Shown here piece after piece: positions 38,598-45,740 of a stretch of 54,485 nucleotides of DNA. Origin of the DNA: CAYWMD01 sp964458575 (lineage in GTDB: Bacteria > Verrucomicrobiota > Verrucomicrobiia > Limisphaerales > JADLHS01). The notes under the pieces were generated by a model. That model saw only the letters and a program-made list of their open reading frames with translations. It had not been told where the DNA came from and made no database searches. Each line of letters starts with the position of its first letter. Position 1 is the first letter of the stretch. The stretch is from positions 1-54,485 of the forward strand of contig CAYWMD010000046.1 of the NCBI GenBank assembly GCA_964458575.1, read 5' to 3'. The translations under genes were made by a program, and so were the position numbers.

Positions 38598-39689
38598 TTA
38601 CTTGTGAGGCAGCAGCTTGATCACTTCAACCAGCAGTTCGACCCGCAGCGGTTGTTCATCCACCGTAAACGGAGAACCGGGCCGGGCGCCGGGCGCCGCC
38701 GGGTATGCGGATGGGGTCGGGTAAGGGGACGGCGCCGGGTAAGCGGCCGGCGGGGCGTAAGCCGCGGCGGGGGCGGTCTTCGGCATGGCGTACAAATCCG
38801 GCCGCAACATCGCGCGCTCCATCGCTTCTTCGGCCGCGGCGTTCCGCATCACCCGGGGCTGGGGTTGCGGCATCATTTGCGGCACCGCAGCCGGATACGC
38901 GCCGTAAGGGGGGGCGCCCGGCATCGTTTCGGTGGCGAGCGATCCCGCCGGTTCGACCTTGATGGTTGTCACCACGACGCCATACGGACAGTTGGCAAAA
39001 CCCGCAAGTACCTGCGCAATCTCCGGAGTGAACGAGCGGAAAATGATGCGATACGGTGTCAACACCGCCAGTTCGTTTGTTACCGCGGTCATATCCAGGT
39101 AATCCCCCGCCGGCCCCGCGTAGTCGTCGTTGGAAACCCGCGGGCGTTGGATGGCGTCGAGCGAATTGACCTTGGTTTGGAGCAGCACGTCGCACAAGAG
39201 TTTGACTTCCCCAAGTTGCGAAGCGAGCGGCAGGAGGCTGCCCGGCGCGAAGGTCAGCAGGCGCAACTGCTGCGAGAAGGCAAACTTGAAGTCCGGCGGC
39301 AGGACGACACTGGCGTTGCCGGCATTGCGGGTCAATTCGTTGATGGTTTCCCGCAGCGCGGCGCTGAACTGACTGCTCGAGATGTTCGTGCCATCGGTGG
39401 GCACGGGAATCATGGGTGGCGACTGGAAGCTCTTGCTGGCCCTGGCCAAAACCTCGAGCACCGCCTTCCGCTGTTCACGCGCGGCCTTGATGTTGTCCAC
39501 CTTGCCGGAACCGGGCTGGAGGGGCTGGCTCTTCAGCCGCTTGAGTTCTTCGTACGCCGCGATGCGCTTGTCGCGCGCCTCAACGTTGTGCCGCCAGCCG
39601 GTGTAGTTGTAGAAGCCGGCGAAAGCCAACAGGCCGACCGACACGACGGCGCCGATGACAAAAAACAGGTTTCGTTTGATCCAGTTCAT
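38598..39689 (-). CDS. Amuc_1100-like pilus-associated membrane protein (PilO position)
   Basis: 363 residues from the ATG at 39689, which starts MNWIKRNLFFVIG; 15 extra residues in a longer frame look non-coding. One membrane helix (~7-27), a coiled-coil-prone stretch (GWRHNVEARDKRIAAYEELKR, ~32-60), then a periplasmic ferredoxin-like alpha/beta domain repeated twice (SQLGEVKLLCDVLLQTKVNS; EIAQVLAGFANCPYGVVVTTI). Then comes a Pro/Ala/Tyr-rich linker (AYAPPAAYPAPSPYPTPSA) and a final strand QPLRVELLVEVIKLLPHK. This layout and the gene order match Amuc_1100 of Akkermansia, a pilus-locus protein known to act on host TLR2. Any host activity here is speculative; a structural role in the pilus platform is the safer inference. 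Confidence 0.78.
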   Translation of the reverse strand: MNWIKRNLFFVIGAVVSVGLLAFAGFYNYTGWRHNVEARDKRIAAYEELKRLKSQPLQPGSGKVDNIKAAREQRKAVLEVLARASKSFQSPPMIPVPTDGTNISSSQFSAALRETINELTRNAGNASVVLPPDFKFAFSQQLRLLTFAPGSLLPLASQLGEVKLLCDVLLQTKVNSLDAIQRPRVSNDDYAGPAGDYLDMTAVTNELAVLTPYRIIFRSFTPEIAQVLAGFANCPYGVVVTTIKVEPAGSLATETMPGAPPYGAYPAAVPQMMPQPQPRVMRNAAAEEAMERAMLRPDLYAMPKTAPAAAYAPPAAYPAPSPYPTPSAYPAAPGARPGSPFTVDEQPLRVELLVEVIKLLPHK

Positions 39690-39771
39690 TGTCAGGAAGG
39701 TCGGAGCGTCAGTCCGAAAGTCGGCCAACCGCAATGGCGGTCGGGCAAGGCTGGTCTTGACGGTCGGGATT

Positions 39772-41673
39772 TCACAGTTTGAGCGGTTGTTTGAGCGTCA
39801 TCGTGATGCCGAAAGTCACCGTCCCGCTTGTGTCGTCCGGAATGATCTCGGTGGAGAACTGTGTGCCGTTCGGATCGAACAACGGACAAGTTTTCAGTTC
39901 GTCCAGCAAGGCGTAAGCAATGTCGGTGTTCGCCGATGGCTGCACGGAGGACAAATTGATGGCGCGAAACATCACGGTGACCGTAGCAATGTCATTGGGT
40001 GGTGGGGCGGCCGGCGCCACGACCCCGCCAGCCGCGCCATACGGGTCACCGGTCGCCATGGGCGGAACGCCGCCACTGAGGCGCATCTGTAACAATCTTT
40101 GTTGCTCGGGCGTCACCACTTCTTCCGCCGGCCCGGTCGGCGGCGGCGCTGGCGCCATCCCTGGCGGCTGGGCATTCGGGTCCGTGGGCGCCGCCGGCAC
40201 ACCGCCCGGAAGGGTATCAAACCGCTCAATCCACACGCTGACATCGCTGCCGCTCAACTTGCGCTTGGCGACTTCCTCGACCTGGCCCAAGGCCCGCTTG
40301 AGTTCCTTCGCCACATCCACCCAGTAGTAGCGCGCCCCAAGCCACGAGGTCACCTGATTCAGGTCCTGCAGGGCCCTTTGCAATTCAGCGTTCGCCTTTT
40401 TGAAGGAGGACTCGGCCACCTGGAGGGGTTTGTTGTCCGCGTCGATCTTTTCGGCCTGCTGAGTGTTGACCGTGGCCAGTTTCTCGAACAGGTAGCCGAC
40501 CGCGAACGCCATCAACACCAGGCTGGCCAGCGTGGCGATGAAGTACGGCTTCTTCTGGTTGAAACTCTGCCAGCGCAACGTGCTTTCCGGCATCAGATTC
40601 AACTCCACCGGGCAATGCGCGAGATTCCGCAGCCCCAACCCGACCACCTCGCCGAGCGAGTGCGCCACCCGCGCCAGTTCCTCGAGATTAACCGAGGGAT
40701 CAATCTGCACGGCGCGCAGGGGATTGAAGTATTCCACCGGCACGTTCAGCTTTTCGGCAAAGAACTGCGCGGTGTAAGGCATGATGGAGGCCCCGCCGGA
40801 GAGGAACAGCCGTTGCGGTGCGGACCCGCCCTGCTGCCCGCGATAGAATTGCAGGGTCTGGTTGACCTGGATGTGCAGCCGGGTCATGAATTGCCGCGCA
40901 ATTTTGCTGATGGCGGCTTGATGGGCGTTCTCCGGCTCTTCGTAAGCGCCGCCCAGGCTCACAAAGCCTTCCGCAATCTTGATCTGGTCGGCCGGCTCGA
41001 ATTTAAGCTTGGCTTCGTTGGCAAAGTCCTGCGTGATGGCGTTGGCCCCAAGGTTGATGCTGCGCGAGAAAACTTTGCCTTTCTCGAAGAACAGCAGGTT
41101 GCTGGTCTTGGCCCCGATGTCCAACAGCATGGTGCAATCTTCCAGGTCGCCGTAGTTGTAGCGAAAGGCGTTGCAGAGGGCGGCGGGGGAGACGTCGCAG
41201 AGTTGCAGCCGCAGCCCGGCGGTCTCGGCCACGCGGAACAGGCCTTCGACAATGTCCGCCTTGATGGCCACGAGGAGGACTTCGAGTTCGCCCCCGGCGC
41301 TGGTGCTCAGGATTTGATAGTCCCATACAACTTCGGCCAGCGGGAAGGGGACGTTTTGCTGGGCTTCGTATTGGATGATTTGGGTGACTTTCCCGGCGTC
41401 CACGGGGGGGAGTTTGACGAATTTGGAGAAGACGTGGAAGCCGGGGGCGCAGACGTTGAGGTCGCGGGCTTTGAGGCCGCGTTCGGCCAGGGTGTCCTGG
41501 AGGGTTTTGAGGATCAGGGCTTCGCGTTTGCTTTCTTGCGCGCCTTCGGGGCCGAGGCTTTTGATGGCGTATTGGCGGAGGCGCAGGCCGCCGGTTTCGT
41601 TGACTTCGAATTCGGCGAGTTTGAGGCTGCCGGCCCCAAAGTCCGCCGTCAAAAATGTTTTCTCGTTGAGCAT
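39772..41673 (-). CDS. pilM: PilM-like actin-fold protein fused to a PilN-like membrane domain (Amuc_1101-like)
   Basis: 633 residues. Residues 1 to ~345 are a PilM/FtsA-like ATPase fold: FLTADFGAGSLKLAEFE (phosphate 1), CTMLLDIGAKTSNLLFFEKG (phosphate 2) and RLFLSGGASIMPYTAQFF (adenosine region). A membrane helix (~375-396, FIATLASLVLMAFAVGYLF) follows, then a coiled coil (NADNKPLQV-type, ~400-450), a PilN-like periplasmic part, a Pro/Gly-rich linker and a C-terminal beta domain ending TMTLKQPLKL. In canonical operons PilM and PilN are separate and bind through the PilN N-terminal tail, so a covalent fusion is notable. The gene follows the transglutaminase-like gene across a heptamer repeat. 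No strong ribosome binding site is visible before the ATG. Confidence 0.88.
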   Translation of the reverse strand: MLNEKTFLTADFGAGSLKLAEFEVNETGGLRLRQYAIKSLGPEGAQESKREALILKTLQDTLAERGLKARDLNVCAPGFHVFSKFVKLPPVDAGKVTQIIQYEAQQNVPFPLAEVVWDYQILSTSAGGELEVLLVAIKADIVEGLFRVAETAGLRLQLCDVSPAALCNAFRYNYGDLEDCTMLLDIGAKTSNLLFFEKGKVFSRSINLGANAITQDFANEAKLKFEPADQIKIAEGFVSLGGAYEEPENAHQAAISKIARQFMTRLHIQVNQTLQFYRGQQGGSAPQRLFLSGGASIMPYTAQFFAEKLNVPVEYFNPLRAVQIDPSVNLEELARVAHSLGEVVGLGLRNLAHCPVELNLMPESTLRWQSFNQKKPYFIATLASLVLMAFAVGYLFEKLATVNTQQAEKIDADNKPLQVAESSFKKANAELQRALQDLNQVTSWLGARYYWVDVAKELKRALGQVEEVAKRKLSGSDVSVWIERFDTLPGGVPAAPTDPNAQPPGMAPAPPPTGPAEEVVTPEQQRLLQMRLSGGVPPMATGDPYGAAGGVVAPAAPPPNDIATVTVMFRAINLSSVQPSANTDIAYALLDELKTCPLFDPNGTQFSTEIIPDDTSGTVTFGITMTLKQPLKL

Positions 41674-41693
41674 GCCGCCGTCGGTCGGCGAGA

Positions 41694-41798
41694 GTCTAAT
41701 GTCTCGCGTCTAAAGTCTCGGGTCTCGGGTCTAAAGTCTCGGGTCTCGGGTCTCGACTCCAGACTCCAGACTCCAGACTTCCCAGACTCGAAACTTCA
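41694..41798 (+). repeat. composite heptamer inverted element, copy 2 (junction upstream of pilM)
   Basis: Left array GTCTAAT, GTCTCGC, GTCTAAA, GTCTCGG x2, GTCTAAA, GTCTCGG x2, GTCTC; right array GACTCCA x3, GACTTCC, CA, GACTCGA, AACTTCA. Same order and orientation as copies 1 and 3. It occupies most of the 134 bp between the transglutaminase stop and the pilM start. Confidence 0.9.
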
Positions 41799-41807
41799 GA
41801 AGTTTGG

Positions 41808-44186
41808 TTACGCGAAATGGGCGGTGGGGTCAAATGAAAAATCGGTGGCGGCGGGGCGGAGGGGTCTCGGGTCTCGGGTCTTGAGTCTCGGGTCTTGAGT
41901 CTCGGGTCTTGAGTCTCGGGTCTTGNNNNNNNNNNNNNNNNNNNNNNNNNNNNNNNNNNNNNNNNNNNNNNNNNNNNNNNNNNNNNNNNNNNNNNNNNNN
42001 NNNNNNNNNNNNNNNNNNNNNNNNNCCCCGACTCCAGACTCCAGACTCCAGACTCCAGACTTCCCCGACTTCCCCGACTCCAGACTCCAGACTCCAGACT
42101 CCAGACTTCCCCGACTCCAGACTTCAGACGCTTGGGTTTCTGGTTTGAGGAGGCGTTCGAGCCAGGGGGTGAGGGGTTCGCCGGGGGCGCGGGGGTGGCC
42201 GAGGGCGGTGAGGTGGGGTTCGAGTTGGTAGTAGTCGGAGTCCAGCCCGGGCCAGTGGGGGGTGGGGGGGGTGGGGGGGGCGGTGGGTTGGGGGTGGCGG
42301 CGGCGGCGGCGGAAGAGGATTTGGTAGAGGAGGACGAGGAGGGCGGGGAGGATGCCGAGGAGGAGGTAGCGGCGGAGGTGGCTTTGGCCCCAGCGGATTT
42401 TGGCGAGTTCGAAGTGGAGGCGCCCCCAGGCGTCTTGCAGCCATTGAAAGGCGGAGGCGCGTTGGCTTTCTTCGCGAATCCACGACGCGGGGGTGGTGTC
42501 GAAGTCGTCCCACTTTTTTTGGTCGGGATTCCAGACGAGGGTCCAGGCGTGGGCGTCGCGGGCGCGGACGACGTAGCCGCGGCCGGCGGGTTCGTGGACG
42601 GCGTAGCCGACGGCGTAGCGGGTGGGGTGGCCGAGTTGGCGGAGGAGGAGGGTGGTGGCGGTGGCAAAGTATTCGCAGTGGCCGGCGCGGGTGTGGCGGA
42701 GGAAGTGGCTGAGGGCGGTGTCGTTGGTGCTGGGGGGGGCGGTGGGTTGCCAGGTGCGGTAGGTGTAGTGGTCGGCAAAGTGGGCGGTGATTTGGCGGAG
42801 GAGGTCGGCGCGGGGTCGGCCGCGGAGTTGGAGGTCGGTGATGAGGGTTTCGAGGGCGGGGATTTCGCGTTCGGGGACGTGGAGGTCTTCGTTGGTGATG
42901 ACGAGGCGGTGGCGGGGCCGGTTGGTGGGGGTTCGGAAGGGGTCGGTGTTGGTCCCGTTGTGGTAATGGCTGCGGGTGCGGTTGGTGGCGCCGTGGCCGG
43001 GCGGGGAATCGAGGGTGGCGTCGGGGTGGTAGTGGGCGTCGAAGATGACCAGTCCGGGCCCGACGGCCAGGACGGCGCCGGCGGAGTTGCGGCTGAGGAG
43101 GTAGGCGGGGAGGTTTTCCAGCCGGCCGACGCCGGCGGGCAGCGGGAGCAATCCGGCGGGTTCGCTTTTTTGGACGCCTTCGAGTTCGCAGGCGATCCGG
43201 AGGGTGCGGGTGTTGGTCTGGTCGGGGAGGAGGGTCCAGTTGCCGCTGTTGACGGGGACTTCGGTGACCGGCTCGAAATCCTCGCGGGAGTTGCCCGCGA
43301 GCCACGCCGGCGCGCGATAGATCCGGTAGCTGGCTTCGCGCAGATAGGTCGGCACGGGCGAGCCATGCTGTGGTTCGAGACGGACGACAATCCGACCGGA
43401 AGTTTTCACGCTGCCGACCTGGCCCAACGTGGTGCGAGTCTCGGCCGGATCGAAGTTGCGGCGCATGAAGCGTGAAAGCCATTCGGCGTTCAGGCTCACG
43501 AGGTAGCGCTGCATCAGCCCGAAACTGCGTTGCCCGTTGTGCCCCAGCAGCAGGCCCGCCGTCAGCGCCCCAAGCCAGATGACCGGGCCGAAGCGGCGCG
43601 AGCGTTGCGGCCACAGGGCCCACGTGACCAAAACCGCCAGGCCCCAGAAATAATCCGTGTCGTCGGCTTGATGCACACTCGCGGCCAATAGTGTCCCTGC
43701 CAGAAACGGATAACCGATGTTCACGTCGCGCGGCGGCGGCAGCGGCCGGCCCTCGCGTTTGGCCTGCTTCCAGCGCCGGCGCAGAATCAACGAAATCGTC
43801 GTCAGCGGAATGGCTTCGCGCCCGCTGTAAAGCTGGGCGGCGAGGAACGGGAAAAAAATCATCGGCAGCCAGCGGAACATCGCCGCCGCGGTCCGCGCCG
43901 TGGCCAGCCCCGCGGCGCCCTGCGTGCGGAAGCCCGGGTCGCGGACCCAGCCGCCAAAATTGGCCGGGCCGTTGTTGCTGGTGAACGCGTAAACGCTCGC
44001 GGCCAGAAACGTCAGCGCACAAAACGTCCAGACCTTGTTGAAATCGTCGTCGGAAAAATCCCAGCGCGCCTTGGTGAACCGCGCGGCCTCGACGACCAGC
44101 GCCATCAAGAGGCCGGGGATCAGGAAGTCCGTCTGCCAGCCCCAGAAGACGAGCGCAGAGCCGAGCAGGAAGGGAGGTGGTTTCAT
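41808..44186 (-). CDS. transglutaminase-like membrane protein (TgpA type), C-terminus interrupted by heptamer repeat and assembly gap
   Basis: About 790 residues. The N-terminal ~200 residues hold several membrane helices (FLLGSALVFWGW, VWTFCALTFLAASVYAF, WLPMIFFPFLAAQLY, FGPVIWLGALTAGLLLG). A large extracytoplasmic region carries the papain-fold transglutaminase core with C504 in RAGHCEYFATA, H546 in ARDAHAWTLVW and D563 in DFDTTPAS, a complete triad. A further helix (YLLLGILPALLVLLYQILF) precedes a short cytoplasmic tail. That tail runs into repeat-encoded sequence (SLESGVWSLESG) at codons corresponding to 42126, then the 100-N gap, then RPETQDP-like sequence. The true C-terminus and frame across the gap are unknown. 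The gene follows DUF58 and MoxR genes, the usual partners. Start chosen at MKPPPFLLG. Confidence 0.85.
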   Translation of the reverse strand: MKPPPFLLGSALVFWGWQTDFLIPGLLMALVVEAARFTKARWDFSDDDFNKVWTFCALTFLAASVYAFTSNNGPANFGGWVRDPGFRTQGAAGLATARTAAAMFRWLPMIFFPFLAAQLYSGREAIPLTTISLILRRRWKQAKREGRPLPPPRDVNIGYPFLAGTLLAASVHQADDTDYFWGLAVLVTWALWPQRSRRFGPVIWLGALTAGLLLGHNGQRSFGLMQRYLVSLNAEWLSRFMRRNFDPAETRTTLGQVGSVKTSGRIVVRLEPQHGSPVPTYLREASYRIYRAPAWLAGNSREDFEPVTEVPVNSGNWTLLPDQTNTRTLRIACELEGVQKSEPAGLLPLPAGVGRLENLPAYLLSRNSAGAVLAVGPGLVIFDAHYHPDATLDSPPGHGATNRTRSHYHNGTNTDPFRTPTNRPRHRLVITNEDLHVPEREIPALETLITDLQLRGRPRADLLRQITAHFADHYTYRTWQPTAPPSTNDTALSHFLRHTRAGHCEYFATATTLLLRQLGHPTRYAVGYAVHEPAGRGYVVRARDAHAWTLVWNPDQKKWDDFDTTPASWIREESQRASAFQWLQDAWGRLHFELAKIRWGQSHLRRYLLLGILPALLVLLYQILFRRRRRHPQPTAPPTPPTPHWPGLDSDYYQLEPHLTALGHPRAPGEPLTPWLERLLKPETQASEVWSRGSLESGVWSLESGKSGKSGVWSLESGVGXXXXXXXXXXXXXXXXXXXXXXXXXXXXXXXXXXKTRDSRPETQDPRLKTRDPRPLRPAATDFSFDPTAHFA
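41864..42126 (+). repeat. composite heptamer inverted element, copy 3 (contains the N gap)
   Basis: Left array alternates GTCTCGG and GTCTTGA (nine units, 41864-41925) up to the gap. The right array (42030-42126) has three blocks of GACTCCA (4, 4 and 1 copies) each closed by GACTTCC or GACTTCA. The right array is longer than in the other copies and internally duplicated. The element lies in the 3' part of the transglutaminase-like gene. Confidence 0.9.
41926..42025. other. assembly gap of exactly 100 N
   Basis: A round 100-N run is the conventional placeholder for a gap of unknown length. It falls exactly between the two facing heptamer arrays of copy 3, so the break was most probably caused by the repeat or hairpin itself. 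Confidence 0.97.
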
Positions 44187-44200
44187 GGAACAGGGAAAAC

Positions 44201-44291
44201 CTTCAACGTCCAACATTCAACATTCAACACCCAACGGAACTCCCATCGGCGTTGCCTTGAATGTTCGAGGTTGAAGGTTGAATGTTGAATG
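44201..44291. repeat. heptamer inverted element, second unit family (NNNCAAC / GTTGNNN)
   Basis: Left array of five units: CTTCAAC, GTCCAAC, ATTCAAC, ATTCAAC, ACCCAAC (44201-44235). A 20-bp spacer follows. Right array of five units: CTTGAAT, GTTCGAG, GTTGAAG, GTTGAAT, GTTGAAT (44256-44290). The arrays are reverse complements of each other with scattered differences. The element fills the 109-bp junction between the DUF58 stop and the transglutaminase start, ending 5 bp from the former. Confidence 0.9.
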
Positions 44292-44295
44292 TTTT

Positions 44296-45639
44296 TCATC
44301 TCAACAACGACAATTGTTCCTCGACCTTGCCCGTTTCCAGCGCGACCAGTCGTTCAGGATCATCGCGCATGGGGCCGGGATCGAGCGGTCCGGTTTTTCC
44401 CGGCGGCCGGATCACCAGCACCAACACCGGCAGGCCGAGCACCTTCAACTTCTCCACCAGCCGCTGCCGCGGTTCATCCCACGCCAGCAGGACGAGGATG
44501 CAGCCGCTCACCGCGCCCGCGTGTCGCACCACGAGGTTTTCCAGCGTGTCGAACGATTCCTTGCACGGCCGCACGGAGGCCAGGACTTCGAGCATCTGGT
44601 CCGCGTGCGCCAACCCGCGGCCCGCCGTAAAACAATACGCCTGCCGCTCCACAAAAAGCAGGTCCAGCAACGATTCCTGCGTGAGCACGGTGCAGGCAAA
44701 CGACGCCGCAACGGACACCGCCTCCTCGAATTCGTCGGAGCAGGGCCGCGGCGTGAACGTGTCGAGGATCAGCGCGTGCCGGACAAAAAATTCGTCCTCG
44801 AATTCCTTCACGATCGGCACGCCCGCCTTCGCCCAACTGCGCCAATGGATGTGGCGCAACGGATCGCCCCGCCGGTAATCGCGCAAGGCCACGAACTCGT
44901 CGCTTTGTCCGACATTCGACGCCATGGCCACACCGCCCCGCTGATATTTTATGCCGCCCGGCAGCGCGATAGGAGGCAACACGTAGCGTTTCGGCAGGAT
45001 CAGCACCGACGACGGCAGCGGGACATTGCACAACGCCCGAACCAGCCCCATCGGGTCCGGCCGGGCGACCGTCAGCTTGTCGAAGCGCACAATCCCGCGC
45101 CGCAACGGCGTCATCTCGATGCGCACGTCGCCGGCCTGCCTGGGTGGCAACGGGGGAATGACGGCTTCGTCCAGCTTCGCCAGCCGGAACGGGTTACCGC
45201 GCCGGCGCTGGTTGAGGCGGAACGGGCGAATGTGTTTCTGGTCGTCCAACTGCAGTTCCTTCCATTGCGCGAAATCGGGGCGCACATCCGCCAGGCCGTC
45301 AAGCAGCGTGAGGCCGGTCTGCGCCTTCCCGGTGAGGTTGCGCACGTGGACCTGATACGTGAACGGCCGGCCCACCGTGCCAAAACGCGGCAGCAACCGC
45401 TGGGCGCTGAACGAAACCTTGAATCCGACGCAGAACAGCAGCGACACCAGCACCATCGCCAGCAACAAGGTGAACCCCTGGTAACCGACGGAATTCTCGG
45501 GATCGAAGCCCAGCATGGCCGCGACCGAAGCCCCGATCAGCATCACCTGGCCGGCGCGCGTAAACCGCCGTGCCTCCCGATACCGCATGTACGAGACGAC
45601 GCGGTAGCATCGGTAGAAGACGTGGAAAATAAAATTCAT
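44296..45639 (-). CDS. DUF58-domain membrane protein
   Basis: 447 residues from the ATG at 45639. A longer frame adds 14 residues encoded by the heptamer element and is rejected. Two membrane helices lie close together near the N-terminus (MLIGASVAAMLGF and GFTLLLAMVLVSLLFCVGF), followed by a beta-rich region (RPFTYQVHVRNLTGKAQTGL) and the DUF58 signature DPLRHIHWRSWAKAG around residue 265. A von Willebrand A-like fold follows, with HALILDTFTP as the first strand. DUF58 proteins are regularly encoded between a MoxR ATPase and a transglutaminase-like protein, exactly as here, and are thought to work in envelope-protein assembly or maturation. Molecular activity is unknown. Confidence 0.88.
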   Translation of the reverse strand: MNFIFHVFYRCYRVVSYMRYREARRFTRAGQVMLIGASVAAMLGFDPENSVGYQGFTLLLAMVLVSLLFCVGFKVSFSAQRLLPRFGTVGRPFTYQVHVRNLTGKAQTGLTLLDGLADVRPDFAQWKELQLDDQKHIRPFRLNQRRRGNPFRLAKLDEAVIPPLPPRQAGDVRIEMTPLRRGIVRFDKLTVARPDPMGLVRALCNVPLPSSVLILPKRYVLPPIALPGGIKYQRGGVAMASNVGQSDEFVALRDYRRGDPLRHIHWRSWAKAGVPIVKEFEDEFFVRHALILDTFTPRPCSDEFEEAVSVAASFACTVLTQESLLDLLFVERQAYCFTAGRGLAHADQMLEVLASVRPCKESFDTLENLVVRHAGAVSGCILVLLAWDEPRQRLVEKLKVLGLPVLVLVIRPPGKTGPLDPGPMRDDPERLVALETGKVEEQLSLLR

Positions 45640-45646
45640 GAGAAGT

Positions 45647-45730
45647 ATGAAGGATGAATTATGCAGGATGAAAAATGACACCGTGACACTCGCACGATTT
45701 GGGCTTCATCCTGCATAATTCAACCTTCAT
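45647..45730. repeat. heptamer inverted element, third unit family (ATGAAGG / CCTTCAT)
   Basis: Left array ATGAAGG, ATGAATT, ATGCAGG, ATGAAAA (45647-45674); 28-bp spacer; right array GCTTCAT, CCTGCAT, AATTCAA, CCTTCAT (45703-45730). The arms match as reverse complements at 25 of 28 positions. The element fills the 101-bp junction between the moxR stop and the DUF58 start. Confidence 0.92.
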
Positions 45731-45740
45731 CCTCTTCCCG

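Noticed and set aside
41694..42126. CRISPR array
   Set aside because: Units are 7 bp, contiguous and without unique spacers, and no cas gene is present.
42132..43475. 447-codon plus-strand frame opposite the transglutaminase-like gene, nearly all Gly, Val, Ala, Glu and Asp
   Set aside because: Product of the extreme G-over-C skew of this strand. The opposite frame has a complete catalytic triad and membrane helices.
45640..45681. 14-residue N-terminal extension of the DUF58 protein
   Set aside because: It is encoded by the heptamer inverted element; the ATG at 45639 starts a normal N-terminus.
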